A stretch of DNA of 59,500 bases from Chrysomallon squamiferum (taxonomy: Eukaryota > Mollusca > Gastropoda > Neomphalida > Peltospiridae), in contig CM022665.1 in the NCBI GenBank assembly GCA_012295275.1, positions 9,942,976 to 10,002,475 of the forward strand, written 5' to 3'. Position numbers and translations under genes: made by a program. Below are positions 40,001 to 52,731 of the stretch, in pieces. Positions within the stretch are counted from its first letter, which is position 1. The number at the start of each line of letters is the position of its first letter. The notes beneath the pieces were generated by a model that saw only the letters and a list, made by a program, of their open reading frames with translations, searched no databases and was not told the DNA's origin.

Positions 40001-42650
40001 AATTTAACTTTTATTGGCAGATCTTTAAAAGGCATTTATACTGGAGAATTTGTGTATTTACTCAGGAAACTGTTTTTTTCTCCCATTTAGAAAAAAATAA
40101 AAAAAAATAAAATTAACTATTTATTTAATTTTATAACTAATTTATTTTGTTTGTATTATTAATAATTTATTTAATGATAATTTATTATTATTAATATGGG
40201 TCCTTTTTTTATTTTTATTGATTTGCTACTACTATTATCTTTATTTTATTAGTTAGTATTGATATTGGAATTGTAACATGAAAAATTTATTTTATCAAGG
40301 AAAGTGGAAAAGCTGTATCATGATAGATATAAGATTTAGACAGTGTTCTTTAGATGTGTGAATATGTTGCTGTTTTTTGTGTGGAATTTGTCGGGGGTAA
40401 AATTAATATGAAAACAGTAAATTAATAACAGTGTTATAAACTTACAGAAATGTGAAACTTTTCCATGCAAGCTTTCAGTACATCTCTTACTGAATCGGTA
40501 TTGTTCACTTGAACAGTGCATGTCTGAAAAATAGAAATATTAAACATTACTATTGACATTAATCAACTTATTTATTTATTGATTTTTTATTATTATTATT
40601 TTTAATATGTTACAGTAACTATACTTACTAATTTTTGTGATTGCACACTTCTTTTTATACTTGTGTGTTTATGTATGCATCTCAGATATATGTATGAGTG
40701 CATGTATGCAAATAAATGTGTGTTTATGCATCTGAATACCAGCTATTAGTTTAAGAATACTATAAAATGATTAGCTATTAACCTTCCAAAGAATTTTATA
40801 TTTATTTATTAAATTTTCTTAAATATAAACATATTTGTAGTCATTGACTGAAAATGTAAATATTTGCTATGCAAATATAATAAAAAATGGTAAATTATTG
40901 ACGAATACACATTGTGTCCAGCTTGAGTTAAAAAATGTTCACTAATCATTTGTTTATTTAGTGTAAACAAATAATATTCTCATAGCAGTGAATGTAGTGT
41001 AAAGATAGCCTTGTACATTTAGAACAAGTTATGCTGATTCTAATATTTATTACTATTATAACTTACATTACATTTGTAATGGTGATGATTATTATCTTTG
41101 TTACTATTTATTTATTTATTATTAATTTTTTTAATTATTATTGCTAGCAGTGTTTATAGTTTTTGTAATAATCTATTAAAAAAGGTAGACAATGTTTAAA
41201 TTTAATGTTAATTTGTGTTTTAAAACTGCTAAATATGATTTCAGCAATAATCATCATCATCATCATTATTATAATCATCATTTATACTCATATATTATTA
41301 GATTAAAAAAATAAAATTATAATTTATTATTAATACTGTTGATATTTACATTCTTGTTTTTAATTAATAAAGACACATATGTCCTAATTTTGTTTACTAA
41401 TTTAAAGTTTTTGAAAACCTTTCTTTTTATTATTATTATCTTTGTTTAATTATTCATTTTCTTAAATGTACTGAAATATATACTTACATTAGGTGAATTG
41501 CTTGTTCTGTTAATTATTTTCAGCTGGATTATTTTATCTTTTTCTTTTAATTTTTCTTGTTGTATCTGCCTGTTGAACAAATCATATAAAACAAAAAAAT
41601 AAAAAAAAAAAAAAAAAAAAAAAAAAATTTAAAGGAAATATTCAAACAAGGTTATGATTTTTAAAAACATAATGAACGATTCCCGGTATTTCACCCTGCT
41701 CTTTTAAATGCTTGATATTATTTGACATCCTGTTATCATTCAAAGATTTTATTGTGTCCTGGTGGTCTAATAGTCTGTTGTAAACTGAGATATGATTTTA
41801 TTTTATTTTTTATGGGCTGTTTTCCTGTGTCATATCACACTGTCATAATAAAGTAAATAATTTTACACCTTGAAAAAACTGAAGATCGTAAACAGTATTT
41901 TGTACATAAATATTATTCTTTAAAAATAAAATTTTAATGTGGAATAAAGAGCCTAAGAATATTTTGTGTACTTCAAAGTGACTGCTTTATTGATTTGTTT
42001 TTTTTAATAAAACAGGTTATAAGAATCAACCAAGGTTTTACTTGCACTGCAGTGATTTCTGATGATACAATGTTGTTGTTTTTTTGTATTTTAAAAAAAT
42101 AGTTTTAAAAAACAGATAAATAAATAATAAATGAAATAAAACATCTTTGATGCAGACTGTAAACAAAAAATATTATTACTATTATTTATTTATTTATTTA
42201 TTTATTTGATGTTTACAAATTAGATAATTTTTTAATATAATTTTTGAATAAGCAACACTGTTTAAATATGTAAGCATAAGTCCAGTGAATACTCCATGTG
42301 AATATTTTTTAAATTAAACAGTTAATACTGTTTATGACTTTGTGACACACTAGTAATCTACAGATAATGCTCTGACACATACATATATAATAATAGGGTT
42401 TGCAGGATTATCTGTTTTAATGGAAAACAGCAGTCCAAAGAAGATCACAAACAAAGACAGGTGAGTGTTAGCTGTTGACAGATAAATCCATTAATTTATT
42501 TCTTATGAACAAAATTATTTTAAACATATAAATAAAATATCTTTAAACAAACATTTTGAACCATCCTATATTGGAATTTGTATACTGAAAAGACCACATA
42601 CAAAGATAGATTATAGGAACAAAAAAAAAAAAAAATAGTTTAAAAAATAT

Positions 42651-42681
<31 letters not shown>

Positions 42682-45600
42682 CTAAATTTAAGACTTATAA
42701 ATACATATATAACACAATATTTGTAGATGTAAATACAGAAGATTTAGGCCAAAGAAAAAATGGGCTGCTCCTTTAGAACTGACCAAGTTTCATAATTATA
42801 CTGTTATGTTGTTTAAAGCTAACAGCAACAATCAAAAGTTACTAATCAGTAAGTCTGAAGAACTGCTTACTTTGTCAACTTTAACATCCACAGATCTTTG
42901 GTTTCAGTCTCTTTGAATATAGCCACTATATTTCGTGTGGGCCATCCTATAATAAAAGCTCTGTCTTGTTGTTTTGTGGTTTCCAGTAATTCTTCAATGC
43001 ATGTATCAATCCATAAACTGGACACCAGGACCCTATGCTTAAGTTTAAAGATAGTGTTTGTTCTGAAATAGAATTAAAAACCATGATTTCCAAATATTGT
43101 AAAAAGAGCTTGTAAGTGGTAAAACCTTAAAATAAGATTATCCTGTGCATATCATTTTTTTCCACTGAGTAATCAATCTGAATGTACTCATAGTTTGATC
43201 ATTTTGTACTTAAAAAGTAAACTATAAAAATTCCCTGAGTTACTGGCAGTATACAACATTGGCTGTAGTTTACTGAAAAAAAAATTGTCTATAAACTATT
43301 TCCATACATTTTAATGTATATAATAATGTTAAAATAACTGAGATCAAGAACTTAGTTTAATTTTGTGGTTTCAAGTGATTCAGTAAACTGTGAATGTATT
43401 ACTTGAATATAGATAGCTATGTAACAAAGTTATTTTTGTCTTACTGACTTGTATCTACTTACTTTTGTTTTGCAATAATAAGCAGGTCATCAAATAGAAA
43501 TAAATAATGAGTTGTCTGTGGCTGAAAATAAAAATATTCAGTTTTATATACTTGATAAAAATACAAAATATTCAGAATCATTTAAGTGATGAAAATATAA
43601 ATACTCAGTGTTATAATATGGTTCATGGAAATAAAAAATAATTTAATCTTATGTGTTCAAGAAAAAAAAATATTTGATAATATGGTTCCTAAAGAAAAAA
43701 ACACCAACATAAGTCATTTTAATAAATACAAAATAGAAAGTGTTGTATTTCATGAAAATAAAAATATGAATTCTAATACAATTTATGAAATAAACATTAA
43801 ACTATAAATATCTCATAAAAATAAAAAATATTTGTTGTCACATGTTTCCAAAGTATAAGATTTATGTAGACAAATCTGTAATGGGTAAAATCAATAGTTT
43901 ATTTATGCATGTCTCAAAAATTACCCAGAGACATACTCACAGGTTATTCTTTAATTATTGCAGGCAGTATGATAATGAAGAGATTATTTAGCTATTATCT
44001 TAATGGCTTACTATTAAAGAAAAACATAGGTTCATAATCTTCTTTATTTATTCTCTTATTTCCAATCATTATAAATTCTTCATTTACATTTTATAAAGAA
44101 AGTACTTCTGGATACAAAAATAAATTTATCCCAACTTTACACTTTTCTGTATGTATCATTCAGTTCACCCAACCTAACAATGTCAAGAGAGAGTAATGTT
44201 TAAACAAATTCATCATAACTGTCAGAATGTAAGAAAATCTATATTTTTTAATTTCCTTTCTATTTTTTTTAAATTTTAATTTCAATTTTTAAAACTTTAA
44301 AAGAAAACACAAATTATATTAATAAACATAAAAAAGTACAATTTCTTTTACTACCAGTATAAATTATTATGGTTAAATATTAGCAAATCCTATGCAACAT
44401 GTGATATCAATTTAAGGGAGATAAATGCAAAAGATCTTGTGTTGCATGTAACACCAACTATCTAAAGTAAATGAAAATCAGATATTTTATTATTATGGAT
44501 AATTGAACAACATTTGTTTTCCTTAGGATGCAAGAAAAGAAAAATGAAATGTTAAAAATTATAGTTCAAGACAAGTATTATGGTTTATTTATATATGTAT
44601 ATGTGATAACTCCCAAGTACATATAGTATATAATTTGTATATTTGTTAACTGTTCTCATGTATTTTTAGCTCAGTTATGTGACTGTCTGTGCAGAACATA
44701 CTCATAAGGGATGGACAATAAACTCACATCATTAGAAAACTGGACAGGCCCTTCCATGATATACATCCGATTAGTATCAATCTTGCTGGAAAAGGTATTA
44801 CACATCTCATTATCTTTCTTTCCCATTGTATTCAGGTTCCTAAAAAATAAATTTAATTAATTATTACTTTAGTTTTGCACATAATTATACATTTAATATT
44901 GCAACAGAAAGAAGAAGAAAACAAAAACAACCAAAGATGACACTATTCAACAAGTATTTCAGTGACTCAGTCTTTTAGGAATTTTGAAAACAAATTTAAT
45001 ACTCAATCTGTTACAATTTAACACTTCTGCTTTATGGAACTGAACACACTACTAAAGCTGTTATTACATAATATAAATTATTTATCGACGTTTATTTGAA
45101 AGCGATAAAAGTGATATTTATAATTCATCTATATCTGAGAGAATATATCTGATGTAATGAAGTGTCATTATTATTTATGTCACAAATCACTCTATTTAGT
45201 CATTAATCTGTTAGTGTTATTAAATTAATATAACTTTTATGAAGTTTCATGAACTATCAGTATTATAAAATTAATATAACTTTCATAAAATATCATACTT
45301 ATTAGTATTATTAAAATAATTTAACTTTCATGGAAGTATCTGTATACTACATAACAGACATGAAATATTAACATAGCAATGAATATAAATAGAAGAAATA
45401 CTTTATTAAATAAATGGACTTCAAGAAAATAATTATGTACAAAATTTTGTGTATTTTGTGTATTAAAAATCAGAATATTTCTGGGGGTATTTGTAACTGC
45501 ATGCATTAATACATATCAGTGAAGCCCAAGAATCTACTATTTATTTATTTTTTACTTTATGTTTATCTTACAATATAAATAAACTGAGGGCATAAAAGAT

Positions 45601-46975
45601 AAAAGGAAAAACAAAATCTCACTATAAAATAAAATAAAAAACTATATCTGACACTTTAGAGCTATAAACTCTCATCATTTTTATAACGCAAAACAAAACA
45701 GAAAAATAAAACAACATCTGATACTGTCCTACATTTATGGATGGGTAATATCTAAAGAATGTACAATCCTTTGTATGGTAACAACTGATATTAGTCACTG
45801 TTCCAATCTTTTAAGCAAATAAACCTTGATGAAAATATCAAGAACTGGAGGTTATAAACTGTGTGTGTTTGAGTTTTTCTCTCTCTGTCTCTCTCTCTCT
45901 CTCTGTATGTTTGTCTGTGTGTGTATCTGTCTATCTATCTCTCTATCTAAATAAACATAGATTCACAACAACAATAAAAATACTCAACCGTGTAAAGAGA
46001 TTTTAACAAAAGTAAGAAAGGGTAATGAATTGACTGAGGCATATCAAAAATGATGTTGAATGTTGAATTTTGTTTTTTTCCTTAATTTTACAAATACTTT
46101 TGTTACGAATACATTTGTAATTTAACATAAAATTACCAAATTTAATTTTTAACAAAGGGTATTTAAATTCATATCACTTGATCCATGAGAAAATATATGC
46201 AGTATGTATACAAAACTAGTAATTTGTATCTGTAGTCAGATATAAATATAGCAACAAATGGTTTTCTATCTCATACTATGACTAATTTATGAACCATATT
46301 TCCCAAAAAAACAAAAGTTTTTTTATTCATTTATCTTTGTCTGTGTTCACAACTGATGTAGATAAAAATATCATAATAAAATGCAAATAATTATTTGTAA
46401 GGATAAATAATATATTCTTTATTACAAAAAACCCAACAAATACTTTAATTTAATTATAATACTTTAATTTTAAAGGCTATATTTCCAAATGCTAATCAGA
46501 ATACTGGCTATTTTGAAAGTGAAAGAATGATTCAGTTATTCAATCCAGATATTAGATAATGCATGGATTTGATTTAAAAACCAGTCGGACAATATATTTA
46601 CATGCACTTCCACTAACAAGATAACTGTTGTTGACATTTTGTTTTGTTTTATTTGGATGATCTCTTTCATGGTATGTAATAGATACACCAACAAATAAGA
46701 CTTGTGAAAACTAAGTACACTTTGAGCAGTGTGCATGGAAGAGTGGTTGAGAAACATGTTGATACAATAAGAAAACCAAATGTAAAAGAAATCTACTGCA
46801 AACAAGGGCAATAAACTCTGTAGGGTCAATCAAACACATGGAGGTTTGCTATGAACGTGAAAGACAATTGTCTGTGTTTGGTGGGAACTATTTATACAGT
46901 GGTGTGACTGCTTCTTCTGCAGCTGATGAATTTAAAATGCCATAAAGACAAAACATATTAAGAAGCATGTCAACC

Positions 46976-47015
<40 letters not shown>

Positions 47016-49933
47016 TTTGTTTTAAAAATGGTTTATAACACATACTGCATCACAACTGTTTCATCAAAGGCCTTGGTATGCACTTACCTGCATAAGAGAA
47101 AGTACACATAATAAATCCATTTCCCCAAACTGAGAATATTCAAATAATAATTAGGCCCAGTTCTAAAGTAGATTGACCTCTTGTTAATTTTTCATTCATT
47201 TACAAGAAGTTACTGCTACCAATCATTTTATCAGCAATCCCATATGTTTAATTTTTACTTTTGGAACTGCTTTATGAAAATAATTTTGTCATCATTTATA
47301 TTTTACTATGATTACAAAAGGTTACATTATAACAAATGTTTTTTTAGTAACATATCATAATGCAATAGTGGTTTTATTGTAAAGAGAAGATACCAAAAAA
47401 TATCTAGCAAAATACAGATGTCACCAGTGGGTGAATGTATGTGAGGCTCTACCTCAACTGGTTAGATTAGCCAGATTCATTAGGTATAATTAAGTTATTA
47501 ATATATTTATACATATGTATGTATCAGATTCTACCCAACTGAACTAGCATAGCTTCATCTATTAATTAAGATTACTTAGCTTTTTTTCTTTCTTTATGAA
47601 TTCTATTTTTATTTATTTATTTATTCTAAATTCATTTTTGCCCCCATTTTTTCCTATTGAACATTTTCTTTTTTCTGTTGTGTAGCTCGTGAAAGTGTCA
47701 CATAAAATGTTTGGCTTCACTGAATTTAATTTTTATCACTGACAAGATATATTTTTTCTCTGTTTTTTTTCTCAAAAATGCTTGTGCACACCAGGCAATA
47801 AATAAATCTTGCAATGTGTGCATAGATTATCTCCAATGAAGCATTAATGCCACACTGAGCATGTTTGCAAACCATATTTTGTGAAAGAAGACACATAAAA
47901 ATATGTTGTGTGTCAAAACAATCACCATCATGAGGTTAAAAATAAAAGTTTGGGTATATTTACATATGTATGAAAAAAATGCTAATAACAGAGTTCCAGT
48001 ATTAGTATCAGGCATAAAATTAACATATATTTCATTAAAAAAAAAAAAACTAACATGAACAAATTAAGTTGTAAGGCTCTACTAAAATATATTTTTATTT
48101 ATGGAGGAGTAATAGAATAGTTTTTATGTTCAATCTAATCAAAATGATATTAAAATATTTCTATGTGTTGACTATGTAATTATATAATTATTATCCAAGT
48201 TTATGTATTTTTATATTCCTACTTTGTGCATTAGATGAGAAAATAATAAATATATGCACCCATCTACATATAATGTAATGCTATAATGGTAATGGAACCT
48301 TGTTAGTTATGTCAAAGCTTTAGGTTTTGAATAAAATAAAAATAGGTTTAGGTTAGAATGAAGAAAGTGAAAAAGAATCATCATAATAATAATATTCTGA
48401 TTTATAGTGAAGAAGAATCATTAACATAATTATCATCACAAAATAATATCTTTATTTCATAAGAAAAGAATAGATGAATTTCAAACAGTAAAAAAAACAT
48501 GTTTATTTGACTCAGTTAATCAACCTAAAACATTAACTTCAGCCAGACTAGAATGACTATCGCATTTGTACAGCAAAATTAATTCAAGAAAATTATCACA
48601 AAGCTCTCAGAAGGTGTGAGAATGGCAGTATAAATGATCTTATAATGGATTTACAGCACTGTAATAACATTGTGTTATCAATAAAATTTCAGAGCTTACT
48701 ACAGGCCTTCTCATAAAGCTAGTGATAAAAGTGTGATCTGGGACATATAGTAGACCTTGGGTCAGTTAGTAATATATTATAATAACGAGTTTACTCTTCA
48801 TATACGCTGAATACACACATACAGTGGAAGTGCATAATACAGTGAGTGTAAAACGTTGTGTGACTTGGTGATAAAATTACAACATGACAATGAAGCATTG
48901 CTGTAGAATTAATTAAATGAAAAAACAACTTTTATTAAAATAATATGAACATTAATTTGTATATAAATTTTATTATTTTGCTATCTGTATAATCTAAACA
49001 TGATTATCACTAAGTTTTCTTCAGGGGAAGGAACAAATTTTAGTGAGACATAAAGTGTAATGTAAACAGTTTAAACTGATTGAACTTATTTGTTCTACAA
49101 AACGAGAACACTTTTTTTTTTTTAAAGAATGGCTATAAGCATTATTTACCTGTTTCCGCCAAGTGTTTTGAACAAGACAGCACTAGGTGCAGACTTCCTT
49201 CTGGTCGAAATGCCTCTTTTTTTCTGTGCAAAGAAAAACACATTGAATGAAAAGTATGGATAAAAGTCCTTTAAATAAAAGCACCGAGAATAACTGTATT
49301 ATTAAAGATTTTTTTAAACAAACATATATATTGCAAAAACAACAATAATAAAAAACACACAAAAAAAATCATTTGCATATATGTTGCATAATCCTACATA
49401 AAAATACTACTTTATATTTAGCATTAAACTGTTTGAAAAACATTTGCATATATTTTGTAAATTTTATGTAAAAATACTGATTAAATCGTAAAATGGAAAA
49501 AATAAATTTAATTTTTTACCCACTTAATACATTTTAATTTCATCTAATTCTGGAGAGTGGACAAATGTCTACAACAAAACTTGAAAATCTATGTGCATAG
49601 TTTAATGAATGATTCAACTAAGTTTAAAGTGTAAGAGGAACTTCACCTTTACAAATGTGCATAAAGTGGTTTTATGGTTCACAATGTAAAGAATGATCGT
49701 GTTCTTAAATTAAAGTGGCAGATTAATTTACTATTACTGTCTGGTTTACTTCAGTGTTAGAGCAAATAATGCACAGATAAAATATCATTATAACACTTTT
49801 TTTTTTTTTCACTTTGAACTGATGAAAAAAGAAAGAATAATTTTTAGATGACATTTAAATATTATTTGTTATTCTTGATATATGTATTTTTACAAATGGA
49901 TTATGCAAAACCCATAATAATAATAATAACACC

Positions 49934-49968
<35 letters not shown>

Positions 49969-52656
49969 TAATTTAAAAAAATAAAAATTAGAAACCTCCC
50001 CAAAAACCCATAGCACAAATTATTCATTTATTTTCTAAGAAACTTTTTATATGTTTCTTATGTTTCAACAGTACATAATATAAACTTATTTTCAGTTATT
50101 AAATTATCAAATTAAAAGTTTATGATCTGGTGTAGTTATTATTTTCAATTGACTGCACTATGTATGTGATAACTACAATGAAGTTGGGTGTGAACTCTGA
50201 AATAAAACTTTTGAGAGAGGAAAGGTGAGTATATTGTCTTTGAAGTATATCTTTGTATTAGAAAATTATGGGCTTGTGTTAAAATTTTGTATACTTAAAT
50301 TTTTTTGGAAAAGTTACAGATTAAGGAATGCTTCCAATGATTTAGGCCTATATATAAAAAATATATATTTTATTCCACTGACCAAATTTATTTATAGTTT
50401 TGTCTTTATGTCATAGCCATTGCTTACACTTCAACCATTAAAACATGTTTTCAATTTTGTGTTTAGTATATTTCTTTTAAGTAAAAGATGTTTACTGAAG
50501 TAACTATTCTTTTCCTCTTAGCTGAAATACACTACATATAAAAAGTTACCAACTTTTTAATTTTGAATTTTTTTGCACATGCACAAACTTATGCACACCC
50601 CCACACCCACACACCCACACACAATGATTACCTTTCTTAAATTTACAATAAAAAGAAATTTAAAAAACGAGGTCTTATAGTCAAATTTTGTATCCATAAA
50701 TTTTCTAAAATATCAAAATTTAAAACACATTTGAAAAATAAAGGTTCTTAAAAATTGTGAGTTGCAAACATTAATATAATTTAAATTTTAAAAATAATTT
50801 TTTTAAATGGACTTCTACCAAATATATACAACAGAAACAGTACTAACCTTGTAATGGTGACATGTACTTTAGCATGTGTAATTCCTACAGCCCAGATACA
50901 TAAGAAAAATTATGAAACTTAACTATGCAATATTCTGGCAGTGAGCTAAATCCCTGATAGTAACTCCCACCCATAGATCTAATCAGCTTGTATGTAAAAA
51001 GGTCAAGGTAAAATCACTTAAGAGAATTAATATATTAAATAAAACTGGTGTTAGACTTCTGGGTCAAAAGAACCTCCCCAAGAAAAGGTTACCATGTCAT
51101 AACAGGATACATTATTAAGATAAAAATACTGGATAAACTTGGACAAAATATCCTCAAGGTGGATATATATCATAATGATATATAGATTTTAAATATATTT
51201 AGTAAATCTGGTAAAAACCTCTCCAAGAAAAGGTTACTGTGTTATAACCGGATATAGTTTTAGTGAGTAATAAAATTTAAAACATTAAATATATTTTTGA
51301 AACTGCATCATGATTAGGACTTAAACTTATAAATTAGGACAGGTTGAGTTAAAATGAATAAATGAAAATATATTCAATATTGCCATCATTATAGTTTAAA
51401 AAGTTATCAAATGATATTTAATTTTGATGTAACTTCCTGCAACTGTAGGATTTTTTTATATGTACTTTCCTGCAGAGAGAAAAAGATATGCTATAGCCTT
51501 TGATATTCATAGACAACTTGTTGAAAAGGGAGCAGCCCAGGATTCTTACTAAGAATTGAACCAGTAACCTACCATGTCTTATGCCCTTGTTTTAATCATC
51601 AAGCCACCAATTGCCTATTTTATATTCGGTAGACAAGTCAAATACATTATTTTTGGTCAAACACCAATACCCATGACAAGCCAGAACTGCCCATAACTTG
51701 ACCATCAAAAGAAAGAAGAAGAGAAAAAACTGTCCATAAATTATGAAAACAGAACTATTGTTCATTTTCATGTGACTGCAGACCCTTAGACTTAGATTTA
51801 ATGTGTTTTAGAGAGTGGCTGTATGGGTGTAGCAAGTAAAATAGGGCAACTGTACCTTGTAATAAGAAAATCCACTAAGCATGGCCTGTATTATTGTTAT
51901 AGCTTGAAAGAAAAACACTAAAAATGACTTGTGTGACTGTCCATGTTTTGTAAAGGTACAAGATGGTGTTCAAATAGTGTGAAGTTAAAAAAATAATGAG
52001 CATTCATGACTGACACATAAATTTGACCATTTTCAAAGATAAAAACTTAATAAATTTTGCATTTATATCCTTTATTACTTTTAATTTATTTCTCTTTCAT
52101 TTTGCTGCCAACAAGTCATTTGATTTTTTTCCTTCCAACTGGGATTCAGTTAAAGAACACGAAAGATGTATTAAGTTAGAAAGGCGTTTTATAAATTGAC
52201 CATTTGAAAACATGAATAAAAATATATTTATACATTTTGATTACTTTTTAATTTATTTCCATCTTACTATACTTCCTACAAATGATAGTTTCTTTTTTCT
52301 TTCTTTTTTTTTTTTTTCTTTTCTCTCTTTTTTTTTGTATACTGCTTTGAAAAAAAGAGAGTTATGTTAGCTTGGAATGCTATCATAAACTTGTATTTGC
52401 CAAGATGTATCAAAACATATTTATAGTGCTTTATTTGTTTTAGTTAGTTTCAATTTCATTTTACTTCCAGTACTAATAATAGCTGAATTTTCTCAGTTGA
52501 CAGTGTCTTTATATTTGTATCAACAGAGAACTGTAATCCAAAATGTGAGAAAGAAGATAGAAAACATAAATAAATTATTATTTTAAAATAAAAGAAGCTA
52601 AACCAAATTTTTATTAATTTAATTTATTTATTTATTTATTTTTTTTATTTTTATTA

Positions 52657-52731
<75 letters not shown>

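Larger units (their letters stand above)
30598..40445 (-). other. ARHGAP20 intron 7 (9.8 kb)
   Basis: This is the longest complete intron, phase 0, splitting the Ras-associating domain. Contents: degenerate repeats at about 31551-31770, an ATT array, a CT/CA array and a hAT-like MITE. A 410-460-bp tandem duplication (34981-35850), an AAT array near 37000 and a GC-richer complex block at 38080-38430 also lie here. The short open frames have no coding character. Confidence 0.7.
44840..49149 (-). other. ARHGAP20 intron 2
   Basis: 4.3-kb intron, phase 2. It holds a degenerate triplication at about 45205-45345, a CT/GT-rich tract at 45876-45948, a (TA)n array at 46980-47013 and TTTA repeats near 47610. 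No exon recognised. Confidence 0.7.
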
